From Nocardia ninae NBRC 108245 (GTDB taxonomy: Bacteria > Actinomycetota > Actinomycetes > Mycobacteriales > Mycobacteriaceae): a DNA stretch of 64,000 nucleotides. The translations under genes and the position numbers were made by a program. Below the pieces are notes generated by a model. The model worked only from the letters and a program-made list of their open reading frames with translations, did not search any database and had not been told where the DNA came from. Shown here piece by piece: positions 34,714 through 44,100 of this stretch. The number at the start of each line of letters is the position of its first letter. Position 1 is the stretch's first letter. The stretch lies in the NCBI RefSeq assembly GCF_007990755.1, contig NZ_BJXA01000035.1, forward strand, positions 22,820 through 86,819, given 5' to 3'.

Positions 34714-35770
34714 GGGTTTTCCCTTTCCGAAGGAGGTTTTCCAGCCAGCGCGCCGCCCGACCGATGAGCCCGGCCAATCCGTTCGGCGCGAGGTACATGA
34801 CCGCGATGATCAGCAGTCCGAAGATGACGCCCGGCGCGGCCTGGTTGATGTCCTGGGCGAAGCTCGGCACGTACAGCACGAACAGCCCGCCGAGCAGCGG
34901 TCCCCACTGGGCGCCGAGCCCGCCGACGACCAGTCCGGCCAGCAGTGTGATCGACAGCCCGACCGCGAACGAGTCGGGGGAGACGAAGGCGATCACCCAG
35001 GTGTAGACACAGCCCGCGACGCCGGCGAGCATCGCGCTCCAGGCGAAGGCGAGCGTCTTGTAGAACGCTGTGCGCACGCCGAGCATCTCCGCGGCGATCT
35101 CGTTGTCCCGGATGGCGTGTAGTGCGCGACCGACCCGCGATCTGAGCAGTCCCGCGACGAGCAGGAAGCACAGCCCGGTGGTGACCAAGGCCAGAAAGTA
35201 CAGCCACTGGTCCTCGGCCAGCCCGGTCCATTGCGGCGGCAGGGGTTTGGTCAGGGTCAGCCCCATGGACCCGCCGGTCAGCGTCTCGAATCGCTTGAGC
35301 AGCGGCACCAGGAAGATCGCGATGGACAGCGTGACCAACGCCAGATAGAGCCCGCGCAGCCGGAGCGCGGGCACGCCGAGCGCGAAGCCGAGCACGAACG
35401 CCACCAGCGCCGCGACCGGCAGCGTCGCGAGATACGGTGTGTCCCAACGGTTCATCAGCACCGCGGTGGTGTAGGCGCCGATGGCGAAGAACGCGCCGTG
35501 TCCGAGTGAGATCTGACCGGTATGTCCCACCAGCAGATTGAGCCCCACCAGGGCGATCGCGTAGATCATCGCCATCGCGAGCTGGAAGGTGCGAAACGGC
35601 ACCAACTGGAACGGCGCATAGCAGGCGAGAACGATCACCGCGGCTACCGCGAGCCATCGCCAGTGTTGTGCCGCGAGTCCGCGCAGCGATGTCTTCCGTG
35701 GTGGCACAGCCTGTTGCACAGCGAGTTCGGCGGTCACCGTCTCGGTGACCGGCTTGGTGGTGTCGCTCAT
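34703..35770 (-). CDS. livM: LivM-type ABC permease
   Basis: 355 residues, with an N-terminal soluble stretch of about 38 residues and then roughly ten membrane helices. Family motifs include LNLLVGHTGQISLGHGAFFAIGAY (about 93-116) and the EAA-like loop ALHAIRDNEIAAEMLGV. It forms the membrane channel with LivH. The start overlaps the livH stop by four bases as ATGA. Confidence 0.92.
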   Translation of the reverse strand: MSDTTKPVTETVTAELAVQQAVPPRKTSLRGLAAQHWRWLAVAAVIVLACYAPFQLVPFRTFQLAMAMIYAIALVGLNLLVGHTGQISLGHGAFFAIGAYTTAVLMNRWDTPYLATLPVAALVAFVLGFALGVPALRLRGLYLALVTLSIAIFLVPLLKRFETLTGGSMGLTLTKPLPPQWTGLAEDQWLYFLALVTTGLCFLLVAGLLRSRVGRALHAIRDNEIAAEMLGVRTAFYKTLAFAWSAMLAGVAGCVYTWVIAFVSPDSFAVGLSITLLAGLVVGGLGAQWGPLLGGLFVLYVPSFAQDINQAAPGVIFGLLIIAVMYLAPNGLAGLIGRAARWLENLLRKGKTHAH

Positions 35771-36654
35771 ACCCGCTCCACCGCCGCCCGGCCGAACAGG
35801 CCTTGCGGCCGGACCAGCAGCACGCCGAAGATGATCACCAGTGGCACACCGATCTTGAGTTCGGTCCCGATCACGTCGACGTATGCGCCGGTGAGGGTTT
35901 CGGCGATGCCGACGATCAAACCGCCTGCCACCGCACCGCCCGGGCTGTCGAAACCGCCGAGCGTCGCCGCCGCGAAGGCGTAGATGAGGACCCCGCCCAT
36001 CATGGTGGGTTCGAGGAAGAGCAGCGGGGCGGACAACACCCCCGACACCGCGCCGACCAAAGCGGCCAGCCCCCACCCGAGCGAGAGGACGGTGCCGACC
36101 CGAATCCCGACGAGCCTGGCGGACTGGGGATTACACGCGACCGCCCGCATCGCCAACCCGATCTTGGTGTAGCGGAACAGCAGATACAGCAAACCCATCA
36201 CCACACCGACTACCGCAAGCACACCGAGGTTGCCGTATCCCGCGGTCACGCCACCGGCTCGTAATGCACCGTCCGGGAACGGATTCGGGAACGACTTGAC
36301 CTGGAAAGACCAGATCCAGCCCGCTGCGGCGTTGATGAAGAAGAACAACCCCACGGTCACGATGACCAGCGTCAATTCCGGGGCGCCTTCGACCGGCCGG
36401 ATGATCACCCGTTCGATGAGCATCCCGCCGATGAACGAGACGATGAGTGTCGCGATAAGCGACAACCAAAAAGGAAAGCCGTGCTGCATGAACTGCCACG
36501 CGAGAAAAGCCGAGAACATGGCCAGCTCACCCTGGGCGAAATTCACGATCCCGGTGAACCGGTAGATCAGCACCAAAGCCAGCGCCAGCCCGGCGTACAA
36601 CGCGCCGGAACTGATGCCTTCGAAGATCTGCTGTAGGAATCCGGCCACGATCAC
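35767..36654 (-). CDS. livH: LivH-type ABC permease
   Basis: 295 residues with eight predicted helices. Signatures are YRFTGIVNFAQGELAM near residues 31-46 and the EAA loop LAMRAVACNPQSARLVGI near 170-187. The start is a GTG that overlaps the livF stop as GTGA, so the operon is tightly coupled. Confidence 0.92.
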   Translation of the reverse strand: MIVAGFLQQIFEGISSGALYAGLALALVLIYRFTGIVNFAQGELAMFSAFLAWQFMQHGFPFWLSLIATLIVSFIGGMLIERVIIRPVEGAPELTLVIVTVGLFFFINAAAGWIWSFQVKSFPNPFPDGALRAGGVTAGYGNLGVLAVVGVVMGLLYLLFRYTKIGLAMRAVACNPQSARLVGIRVGTVLSLGWGLAALVGAVSGVLSAPLLFLEPTMMGGVLIYAFAAATLGGFDSPGGAVAGGLIVGIAETLTGAYVDVIGTELKIGVPLVIIFGVLLVRPQGLFGRAAVERV

Positions 36655-37376
36655 ACCCGGTATCCGAGGTAAGACCTGGCGACCTGCTCGTCGGCCTTGA
36701 TCTCGGCGGCGGTGCCGGACAACACGATTCGGCCGGTCTCGAGCACGTGCGCCTGATGCGCGTTCTCCAGTGCCAGATGAGCGTTCTGCTCGACAACGAT
36801 CACCGTGGTTTTTTCCTCTTCGTTGATGGTGTGCACGATGCGAAAAAGCTCCTGGGTGACCAGCGGCGAAAGCCCGAGCGACGGCTCGTCCAGCAGCAAC
36901 AGTCGGGGCGCCAGCATCAGCGCCCGGCCGATGGCCAGCATCTGTTGCTGGCCGCCGGACAGGCCACCGGCCGGCTTGCGCAGGTTGTCCGCGAGCACCG
37001 GGAAGTAGCCGAACACCCGCTGTAGGTCCGTCTCGACGCGGGCGCGATCGCGACGTGGGTACGCGCCGAGCCGCAGGTTCTCCTCGACGGTCAGCGGCAT
37101 GAAGGTGCCGCGCCCCTCCGGCACGTGGGCGACGCCGAGCCGGGCCATCGCCTCCGGTGCGCGTCCGGTGACTTCAGCGCCGTCGAGCCGTACCGTGCCG
37201 CGCGGCCGGATCATGCCGCAGATAGCGCGCAGCAGGGTCGATTTCCCCGCACCGTTGGCGCCGAGGATCGCGCAAACCTCGCCGCGGCGGACCGTGAAAC
37301 TCACTCCGTGCAATACCTGGGCACCGCCGTATCCGGCTCGCAGCTCGGTGACGGACAGGAAGGGTTCCTCGCTCAT
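36651..37376 (-). CDS. livF: LivF-type ABC ATPase
   Basis: 241 residues. Walker A GANGAGKST near 36-44, signature LSGGQQQMLAIGRAL near 139, Walker B LLLLDEPSLGLSP, and VVEQNAHLAL as the LivF-specific H-loop region. It pairs with LivG. It overlaps livG by four bases. Confidence 0.93.
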   Translation of the reverse strand: MSEEPFLSVTELRAGYGGAQVLHGVSFTVRRGEVCAILGANGAGKSTLLRAICGMIRPRGTVRLDGAEVTGRAPEAMARLGVAHVPEGRGTFMPLTVEENLRLGAYPRRDRARVETDLQRVFGYFPVLADNLRKPAGGLSGGQQQMLAIGRALMLAPRLLLLDEPSLGLSPLVTQELFRIVHTINEEEKTTVIVVEQNAHLALENAHQAHVLETGRIVLSGTAAEIKADEQVARSYLGYRV

Positions 37377-38131
37377 GCCGCCGTCCCCAGGTACGCCGCG
37401 ATGACGGCCGGATCACGTTGCACCGCTTCGGGATCACCCTCGGCGATCAGCCGCCCGAAGTCGAGGCAGACGACCCGATCGCAGGTGCCCATGACGAACC
37501 CCATGTGATGCTCGACGACTATGACCGTCAGATCCGATTCGTCACGCAGCGCCCGCAGGCGATCGGCGAATTCGCCGACCTCACTGTGGTTGAGCCCGTT
37601 GACCGGCTCGTCCAGCAGCAGCAACCGCGGCTGGACGGCCAGCGCCCTGGCCAGTTCGATCCGTTTGAGCGTGCCGAACGGGAGCCCGGCAGCCGGATGA
37701 TCGGCCACGTCGGCCAACTCCAAACGGTCGAGCAGCGCGTCGATTTCGATGCGTAAGGCTCGCTCCTCGCGACGCACCCGCGGTAACCGCAATGCCGCGC
37801 TGGTGAATCCGGCACCGGCCCGGTGGTGTGCGCCCACCAGGACGTTGTCGCGCACCGACATCCGAGGGAACAGCCCGAGATTCTGAAAGGTTCTGGCGAT
37901 CCCGAGCGCGGCGAGCGCATCCGGTCGCACGGTCAGCAGATCGGTGTCCAGATAGCGCACAGCACCCGAATCCGGCAGGTGGCGGCGGGTCAGGCAGTTG
38001 AACAGCGTGGTCTTCCCGGCGCCATTGGGTCCGATCAGGCCGACCATCTGTCCCGGCTCCACCCGGAATCCGACCTCGTGCAGTGCGGTGATGCCGCCGA
38101 AGCGGACGGTCAGGTCGGATATTTCGAGCAT
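37373..38131 (-). CDS. livG: LivG-type ABC ATPase
   Basis: 252 residues from the ATG at 38131, which has GGGAGG five bases upstream. Walker A GPNGAGKTT lies near 34-42, RTFQNLGLFPRMSVRDNV follows, and the signature is the LivG-type LPFGTLKRIELARAL. Walker B is LLLLDEPVNGLNHSE. It is the first gene of the importer operon and diverges from the PucR regulator with about 220 bp between starts. Confidence 0.93.
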   Translation of the reverse strand: MLEISDLTVRFGGITALHEVGFRVEPGQMVGLIGPNGAGKTTLFNCLTRRHLPDSGAVRYLDTDLLTVRPDALAALGIARTFQNLGLFPRMSVRDNVLVGAHHRAGAGFTSAALRLPRVRREERALRIEIDALLDRLELADVADHPAAGLPFGTLKRIELARALAVQPRLLLLDEPVNGLNHSEVGEFADRLRALRDESDLTVIVVEHHMGFVMGTCDRVVCLDFGRLIAEGDPEAVQRDPAVIAAYLGTAA

Positions 38132-38350
38132 TCGGCCTCCCAGCCCACGTTTGAGACGTGGGAAAAAATCCCTGCGCGACAACAACTTCAGCTGCCCGCC
38201 TGGAGTGCAGATGGTCAGCGTAAGTGCGCTGGTCAGCGGGCACATCGGCCGTGGAGGCCAAAGCCGCCCCGCGATGTTGTCCTCGCCGGACATGGACGGC
38301 CCGGCTCTAGTCGTGTTGACACCCCCGATACAGCGATGGAGTATCCGCAT

Positions 38351-39652
38351 ATGTCAGCTGGGTCACATTCGGACAGCACGGTGTATCCGGACGAAGTACA
38401 GGCCGAGCGCATTCGAATAATCGGCAACGCCTATGCCCAGGCGGAGGAGATCGCCGACGCCGGACTGTCGGCGATCCTCGCCCAGATTCCCAGCTACGCG
38501 GCTCGCGACAGCACCTTCCACGCCGACGTGCACGATCAACTGACCAGGCTGTGCCGGTGCGGGCTCAGCGCGTTCCTGGAGCACCGCAAGGTGACCGTCG
38601 AGGAACTCGCCTACACCCGCCGGGCCGCGGTGCGCCGGGCCAGGGCCGGGCTCACCCTGGTCGACTACATCACCGCCTTCCGGCTCGGCCAGCAGGCGAC
38701 GTGGAAGGCGCTGCTGGCCTTCGCCGGTGAATCCGAGGCCGGGCGGCAGGCCGCGCTGTCGATGGTCGCTCCACTGGCGCGCTACAACGATCTGGTCAGT
38801 ACCGAGGCCGCCAACGCCTACCTCGAGTTCCAGCAGGCGTGCTCGGCCGACTTCGGTCGCGAAGGACAGGACCTGCTGGAACGGCTGCTCGCCGGCGCAC
38901 TGCCCGAGCGGGGACCCCTACTCGCCAAGGCAAGCGCGCACGGCATCGGCGCGGAGAGCACCGCCGCGATGGTGGTCGTCACCGCGACCGTGCTCGACAG
39001 CCAGCTGCGCGAGGCGCAGGACGGAACCGACACCGAGGCAAGACAACTCGCCGCCGCGGCGATGGCAGGTGTCGGCGTCAACGGACTGCGCACCCTCGCG
39101 GTGGTGCGCGGCAGCGAGATCATCGCCGTCCCCGCGCTCAACCGCAGCGCGAGCACCGGCGAACTCTGCGAGCGACTACAGGCGATGCAGCGCAAACTGA
39201 GCGCGGCAGGCATCACCCTCGCCGTCGGCGTCAGCACCGTCGTCGCCGGCATCGCGCAACTGCCGAAGGCGTACCAGCAGAGCCGCAACGCCCTCGGTCT
39301 GCTGCTCGAGGCGGGCGGCGTACTGGCGCTGCCGCACATCACCCCGTTCCGCTACCTCATGCTGCGCGCCGACGACACCGCCCGCCACCTCATCGACCCC
39401 GGGATCGCGGCGGTCCTGTCCGACGACCGGACCCGCGGCGGCGTGCTCGCCGACACCATCCGCGCCTTCGCCGCCGCCGACATGAACCTGCGCGAAGCCG
39501 CCGACACCCTGCGCATCCACCACAACACCGCCAAATACCGCCTGCGCCGCATCCAAGACCTCACCGGCCGCAGTGTCCGCAGCGTCAACGACCTGATCGA
39601 GTTGCTGGTGGCGATCGAGCTACAGCAGCCCGCGGCGCCGGTCGGCTCCTGA
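38351..39652 (+). CDS. PucR/CdaR-family helix-turn-helix regulator
   Basis: 433 residues. An N-terminal helical RsbRD-like domain (about 30-170) is followed by a GGDEF-related CdaR-type domain and a C-terminal PucR HTH (AADMNLREAADTLRIHHNTAKYRLRRI, about 375-405). Such proteins sense nitrogen-rich metabolites, and the divergent importer operon is the likely target. The ATG at 38351 has GGAG nine bases upstream and is preferred to the ATG five codons earlier. Confidence 0.85.
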   Translation: MSAGSHSDSTVYPDEVQAERIRIIGNAYAQAEEIADAGLSAILAQIPSYAARDSTFHADVHDQLTRLCRCGLSAFLEHRKVTVEELAYTRRAAVRRARAGLTLVDYITAFRLGQQATWKALLAFAGESEAGRQAALSMVAPLARYNDLVSTEAANAYLEFQQACSADFGREGQDLLERLLAGALPERGPLLAKASAHGIGAESTAAMVVVTATVLDSQLREAQDGTDTEARQLAAAAMAGVGVNGLRTLAVVRGSEIIAVPALNRSASTGELCERLQAMQRKLSAAGITLAVGVSTVVAGIAQLPKAYQQSRNALGLLLEAGGVLALPHITPFRYLMLRADDTARHLIDPGIAAVLSDDRTRGGVLADTIRAFAAADMNLREAADTLRIHHNTAKYRLRRIQDLTGRSVRSVNDLIELLVAIELQQPAAPVGS

Positions 39653-39781
39653 GTGGTTGACCGACACCACGTTTGGTGTCCAGGGCAGGGGCGATAGGTG
39701 CCGCCCCGGCTTATCGCCGCCCAGAACGCGTGTTTGTCACCCGCGACGCCGGGTAACCGGCCGTCGACTGGGAGGTGCCAA

Positions 39782-40195
39782 ATGACAGAAGCGCGGAGCG
39801 GGCCACCGGCGGAGACTCGGTCGGTCGGCGAACTGGTCAACGACGCTACCGAGCAGATCAGCAGGCTGATCCGGGACGAGTTGCAGCTGGCCAGGCTAGA
39901 GGTACAGAAAAAGGGCAAACTCATCGGCCGTGGTGCCGGGCTTGCCGGAGTCGGCGCCCTCTTGGCGCTCTACGGCGGAGCGGCCTTGATCGCCGCGGCG
40001 ATATTCGCCTTGGCGATACCGCTACCGGCGTGGGCTGCGGCGCTGATCGTCGGTGGAGTGCTGGTGGTCGTCGGTGCCGTACTCGCCCTCCTCGGCAAGA
40101 AGGACGTCCAGGAGGCGGTCCCGCCGGTGCCGCAGGAAGCGGCCGCGGGCGTCAAACGCGACATCGAAACCATCAAGGACGGGAGACACCGATGA
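39782..40195 (+). CDS. Phage-holin-like (YqjE/DUF1469-type) membrane protein
   Basis: 137 residues with a conserved N-terminal amphipathic helix SVGELVNDATEQISRLIRDELQLARLEVQ and two membrane helices (about 53-77 and 82-105). This is the actinobacterial holin-superfamily-III/YqjE type, a stress-related envelope protein rather than a true holin. GGGAGG precedes the ATG. It is the first gene of a three-gene operon, overlapping the next gene as ATGA. Confidence 0.85.
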   Translation: MTEARSGPPAETRSVGELVNDATEQISRLIRDELQLARLEVQKKGKLIGRGAGLAGVGALLALYGGAALIAAAIFALAIPLPAWAAALIVGGVLVVVGAVLALLGKKDVQEAVPPVPQEAAAGVKRDIETIKDGRHR

Positions 40196-40821
40196 GCGAC
40201 CAGGGACGCCGGGCCGCCGACGACACCACCGAAGTCGACACGCCGATCGTGAGCGGTCCGATCGAAGAGGAAGCACTGCGCGCGGACCGTGATGCGACCA
40301 GAGAACAACTCGGGCAAACGGTTTCGGAGCTGACCGACAAACTGGACGTCAAGGGTCGAGCGCAGGACAAACTGCACGACACCGCCGACACCGTGCGCGA
40401 AAAGGCAACGGAGGCAACCGAAGCCGCCGCCGAGAAGACCGCGCAGGCCAAGTCCGCTGCCAGCCGCAAGGCGGCCGAAACCAAGGAAGCCGCGGCCAAG
40501 AAGGCTGCCGCGACCAAGCAGGCCGCGAGCAAGAAGGCCACGGAGGCCAAGGAATCCACCAGCAGGAAGGCCGCCGAGGTGGAGGCGGCGACCGCCGAGA
40601 AGGCCGCGCAGGTGAAGCAGGCCGCCGAGGAGAAGGCACAGCAGGCCAAGGCGCAGGCGCGCGACCTGGTCGACAAAGCCGAAGCCGCCACCCCCGAGCC
40701 GGTCGTCGAACGCGGCAGGCAGGCCGCGGACGTGGCGCGTCGGCAACCCGCCGCCGTGGCCGGTGCCGCGGCACTCGCGGCGCTCATCGTCTGGTGGATC
40801 CTGCGCAGGCGGCAGGCATGA
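40192..40821 (+). CDS. DUF3618 protein with long Lys/Ala coiled-coil repeat
   Basis: 209 residues. The DUF3618 motif ADRDATREQLGQTVSELTDKLDV (about 31-53) is followed by about 100 residues of Ala/Lys/Glu repeats (blocks such as KKAAATKQAASKKA and RKAAEVEAATAEKA) that should form a long alpha helix, and a C-terminal membrane helix (AAVAGAAALAALIVWWIL) with a basic tail. It is coupled at both ends by ATGA overlaps to the holin-like and DUF4235 genes. The architecture suggests a membrane-anchored cytoplasmic spacer; its function is unknown. Confidence 0.85.
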   Translation: MSDQGRRAADDTTEVDTPIVSGPIEEEALRADRDATREQLGQTVSELTDKLDVKGRAQDKLHDTADTVREKATEATEAAAEKTAQAKSAASRKAAETKEAAAKKAAATKQAASKKATEAKESTSRKAAEVEAATAEKAAQVKQAAEEKAQQAKAQARDLVDKAEAATPEPVVERGRQAADVARRQPAAVAGAAALAALIVWWILRRRQA

Positions 40822-41075
40822 AGACGCTGTACAAGCCGCTCGGCATGCTGGTCAGCGTGGTGGGCGGCCTCGCGGCCAATGCGGCGTTCACCCGCGTGTG
40901 GCGAACCGTCAGCGGTGAGGACGAAGCCCCCAGCGCCACGGCGCGGAACTACACCTGGAGCGAGGTCTTGATCGCCGCCGCGCTCCAGGGTGCCATCTTC
41001 GGCCTCGTCAAAGCCGCCATCGACCGGGCGGGCGCGACCGGCTACAAGTCGTTGACCGGCACCTGGCCCGAGTAA
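40818..41075 (+). CDS. DUF4235 membrane protein
   Basis: 85 residues with two helices (about 6-25 and 50-70) and the family motif KPLGMLVSVVGGLAANAAFTRVW. ATG overlaps the DUF3618 stop as ATGA. It is the last gene of the operon, which converges on nos with a nine-base gap. Its function is unknown. Confidence 0.85.
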   Translation: MKTLYKPLGMLVSVVGGLAANAAFTRVWRTVSGEDEAPSATARNYTWSEVLIAAALQGAIFGLVKAAIDRAGATGYKSLTGTWPE

Positions 41076-41084
41076 CCGGCTGGT

Positions 41085-42230
41085 TCATTCGTCGCCGCTG
41101 AAATCCCGGCGGACGAAGTTGGGGCGGATGTCGGGGTCCGGCGGATCGTAATACCGGTGGAACGTCGGGGTCAGACCCGACGAGATCGGCGGGTTGATCC
41201 AACTCCAGTCGGTCGGGCAGGTCCGGCCCGCGGCCTCCTCCCGTTTGACGTGATCGCAGAACTGCTTTGCCACCGTGTGGTGATCGACGATGTACACCCC
41301 CGCTTTGCGGAAGCTGTACAGCACCGCGCGATTGAGTTCGACCAGCGCCGAGTCCCGCCACAGCGTGCGCTCGGAACGCGTGTCCAGGCACATCATTTCG
41401 GCGATCAGCGGCAGCATGTTGTAGCGGTTGGTGTCGCTCAGGTTGCGTGCGCCGATCTCCGCGCCCAGATACCAGCCGTTGAACGGCGCGAACGGGTAAG
41501 TGACACCGCCGACCTCGAGGTTCATGTTGGAGACCGCGGGCAGCGCGTGCCAGCGCAGGCCCAGCCCGGCGAACCACTCGAACTCCGGGTGCTCCAGTTC
41601 CACCTCGCGGGCCAGCTCGGGCGGAATGTCGAACCAGCGGATCGGCTCGTCCGGCGTGCTGATCAGTAGCGGCAGAATGTCGAAAGGTGTTCCGGCACCG
41701 CGCCAGCCGAGTTTCATCGCGAACTCGGTGAGCGTTACATTCGCGGCATCGCCGGTGACGGTGCCGTCGCCGTTGCGGTAACCGGCGTAGCGGATGAGCT
41801 GCGGGCTGACGATCCGGAACTCGCGCCCGTCCGGCTGCCGCGGCGGTCCGACGGTGATCATCGATTGAATAGCACCACCATTGGTGGCCATCTGCAGATG
41901 TTGCCAGCAGACCTCGGCCAGATCACGCGCGGACCGCACGCGCCGCGCGTCGAGCAATTTCAAGGAGCGCCAATGCTTTCGGCCGACACAGCGGGCGTGA
42001 TTGCGCCACGCGAGCTTGGCGCCGATCAGGATCTCCTCGGCGGTCTGCAGATAGCCGCCGGTCTGTTCGAGCTGCTCCAGCGCGGTGCGGCGGCGCTGGG
42101 ACGACAGATGGGCCAGTTCCGGCATGCGGAAGAATTCGTCGCACTCACGTAGCCGGCGTTTCAGATCGGTACTGAAAGGCTGTGTGTCAGGAGAGTTTTC
42201 GAACGGTGGCACGGGTAACACAGGATTCAC
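41085..42230 (-). CDS. nos: Bacterial nitric oxide synthase, oxygenase domain
   Basis: Haem-thiolate enzyme that oxidises L-arginine to citrulline and NO. 381 residues, normal for stand-alone bacterial NOS; there is no reductase domain, so electrons come from general flavodoxin or ferredoxin reductases. The haem ligand is Cys81 in RCVGRKHW. The arginine-binding region WHALPAVSNMNLEVGG and the FNGWYLGAEIGARNL motif with its conserved Glu are intact. The start is a GTG with GGAG six bases upstream. NOS activity was reported from a Nocardia species in the 1990s, which fits. No dedicated redox partner is adjacent. Confidence 0.95.
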   Translation of the reverse strand: MNPVLPVPPFENSPDTQPFSTDLKRRLRECDEFFRMPELAHLSSQRRRTALEQLEQTGGYLQTAEEILIGAKLAWRNHARCVGRKHWRSLKLLDARRVRSARDLAEVCWQHLQMATNGGAIQSMITVGPPRQPDGREFRIVSPQLIRYAGYRNGDGTVTGDAANVTLTEFAMKLGWRGAGTPFDILPLLISTPDEPIRWFDIPPELAREVELEHPEFEWFAGLGLRWHALPAVSNMNLEVGGVTYPFAPFNGWYLGAEIGARNLSDTNRYNMLPLIAEMMCLDTRSERTLWRDSALVELNRAVLYSFRKAGVYIVDHHTVAKQFCDHVKREEAAGRTCPTDWSWINPPISSGLTPTFHRYYDPPDPDIRPNFVRRDFSGDE

Positions 42231-43017
42231 GGTTTTCTCCGGTCGGGCATCGGTACTGCGGTGAAACAGACAAGTTCGAGCGGGAGAATTCGTACGGGCG
42301 CGTGGCCGACACCGTCGCCCGCCGGTGGCCCGCGCGGGTGGGCACGCAGGGTGATGCCGCGAATTAGCTTCGGCTCGAAGGAGAGTGCGCGCCGACACGG
42401 GCTGTCGCGACTCCGTACCGAGCGGCCGGTCCGCTTGCTGGGCATAAGCGCAGCGCGGCGAGCTCGGTGCCGATAGTGCGGATCCACGATCATGTGCGTC
42501 CTTGGTCATGCCCGGGAGAGGCCCGGAGAGTAGCGTACGGCGGGTGTGCTGGCGGTGTGCCCGGATTTGCTGGATTTGCTGGGCCGGACCGAGTCGCGGA
42601 TCGAAAACGGGTGGCGTCGAGTCCCGTTGACGGCGTGGCGGGTTCGCGCACCAGGAGTTTGCTGCGTGTGCAGGACGGCCATTTTGCGGTGGTGATTCAT
42701 GGGGTCCAGGGGCACCGTCGACATCCCGCGCGGCTGGGGCGCCGCCGACGCAAGCCGCGGCACCCGGATGCTGTCGGTTGTGCGGGCGGGCAACGCAGTC
42801 TGTCGGCGGATCCACGTGATCTCGGCAACAGCATTGCCGGACGCGTTGTGGCCCGCCGGGTCGCCACCTTCGCCATCGGGCGGTCGGCGGGATCAGAACG
42901 TTCCTGGCAGGGCTCGAATGCAGGCGCTCCAAAGCTCAAACGTGGCCCTGGTCACACATTATTGCGACTCGCTATGGCCGCCCGATCGATCCGCACATTT
43001 CTGGCAGGATGGGTCGC
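42231..43017. other. Gene-free interval between nos and the mycolyltransferase gene
   Basis: 787 bp between two divergent genes. Several long open frames exist but none has recognisable composition or homology, and they overlap each other. A GTG-initiated frame of about 49 codons from 42544 looks slightly protein-like but has no good ribosome-binding site. I find no RNA gene; the length is unusual for this genome. Confidence 0.5.
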
Positions 43018-44088
43018 ATGCTGTCTCGGCGCAGGATGCGGCGCTGGGTTTCCAGCGTCTTGGTCAGTGCGGCACTGGTTTCCGGTGCTGTGGTGTTCGG
43101 CGCTCCCCAGTTGTCGGCGGCCCCTTCGGATGCACCCAAACCAAGCACCGGCTCCTCGGACGGCCCGGCCCCGGCCGAGCCGACCACGGGCCGGGCCGCG
43201 AAACCGGCGATCGACCGCATCGAACCGGTCAACGATCGGTGGCTGCGGGTCTTCGTCGAATCGCCCGCCATGCGCCGCGCCGTGGAGGTGCAGGTGCTGC
43301 TGCCGCGCGACACGTCGAAACCCCGTCCGACCGTCTACATGCTCGATGGGCGCAGCGCGAGCCCCGACAGCAACAACTGGACCGAAATGGGCCACGCCGA
43401 CCGGTTCTTCGAGGACAAAGACGTCAATGTCGTGCTGACCGTCGGCGGCCCGGCTAGCTTCTACACCGACTGGAAGAAGCCCGATCCGGTGCTCGGCACC
43501 AACATGTGGGAGACCTTCCTGGCCCGCGAGCTACCGCCGCTGATCGACGCGAAGTTCAACGGCAACGGACGCAACGCCGTGATGGGTGTCTCGATGGGCG
43601 CCGAGGCCGCGATGATGCTGTCGTTCCGGAACCCGCAGCTGTACACCGCGATCGCGGCGCACAGCGGATGCTTCTCCATGGGCACCGACCTCGGCCAGGC
43701 GCAAGCCAGGACGGTGATCGCCACCTATCAGGGCGAGCCGGACAACATGTTCGGCCCGCAGGACGATCCCGCCTGGCTGGACCACGACGTGACGCTGCAC
43801 GCGGAAGCGTTGCGCGGCAAGACGATCTACATGTCCGTCGGCAGCGGTATACCCGGCATCCACGACGTGCCCGGCAACCCGGACGTCGACGTGGCCACCG
43901 CCATCAGCTTCGGCGGTCCGCTCGAGGCCGCTACCAATATCTGCACGCACCGGCTCACCGATCGGCTCCGCGTGCTCGGCATCCCGGTCACCGCGCACTT
44001 CCGGCCGACCGGGACCCACTCGTGGCCGTATTGGGCCGACGAGTTGGTCCGGTCGTGGCCGGTCGTGGCGGGCGCCCTCGGTGTCTGA
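43018..44088 (+). CDS. Secreted mycolyltransferase, antigen-85-like
   Basis: Ester-transferring alpha/beta hydrolase that moves mycolates onto trehalose or arabinogalactan outside the cell. About 356 residues. A signal peptide ends near LSAAPS, a Pro/Ser-rich linker follows, then the catalytic domain with the antigen-85 hallmark SFYTDW, nucleophile GVSMGAEAA (Ser192 from this start) and the His in GTHSWPYW near the C-terminus. The ATG at 43018 is preferred because AGGA lies eight bases upstream; an ATG three codons earlier is possible. It stands alone, facing away from nos. Confidence 0.9.
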   Translation: MLSRRRMRRWVSSVLVSAALVSGAVVFGAPQLSAAPSDAPKPSTGSSDGPAPAEPTTGRAAKPAIDRIEPVNDRWLRVFVESPAMRRAVEVQVLLPRDTSKPRPTVYMLDGRSASPDSNNWTEMGHADRFFEDKDVNVVLTVGGPASFYTDWKKPDPVLGTNMWETFLARELPPLIDAKFNGNGRNAVMGVSMGAEAAMMLSFRNPQLYTAIAAHSGCFSMGTDLGQAQARTVIATYQGEPDNMFGPQDDPAWLDHDVTLHAEALRGKTIYMSVGSGIPGIHDVPGNPDVDVATAISFGGPLEAATNICTHRLTDRLRVLGIPVTAHFRPTGTHSWPYWADELVRSWPVVAGALGV

Positions 44089-44100
44089 CCCCGCTGCGGT

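Noticed and set aside
42467-43438. Plus-strand frame of over 300 codons running from the nos-mycolyltransferase gap into the latter gene.
   Set aside because: It overlaps the mycolyltransferase in another frame, and its composition is not protein-like.
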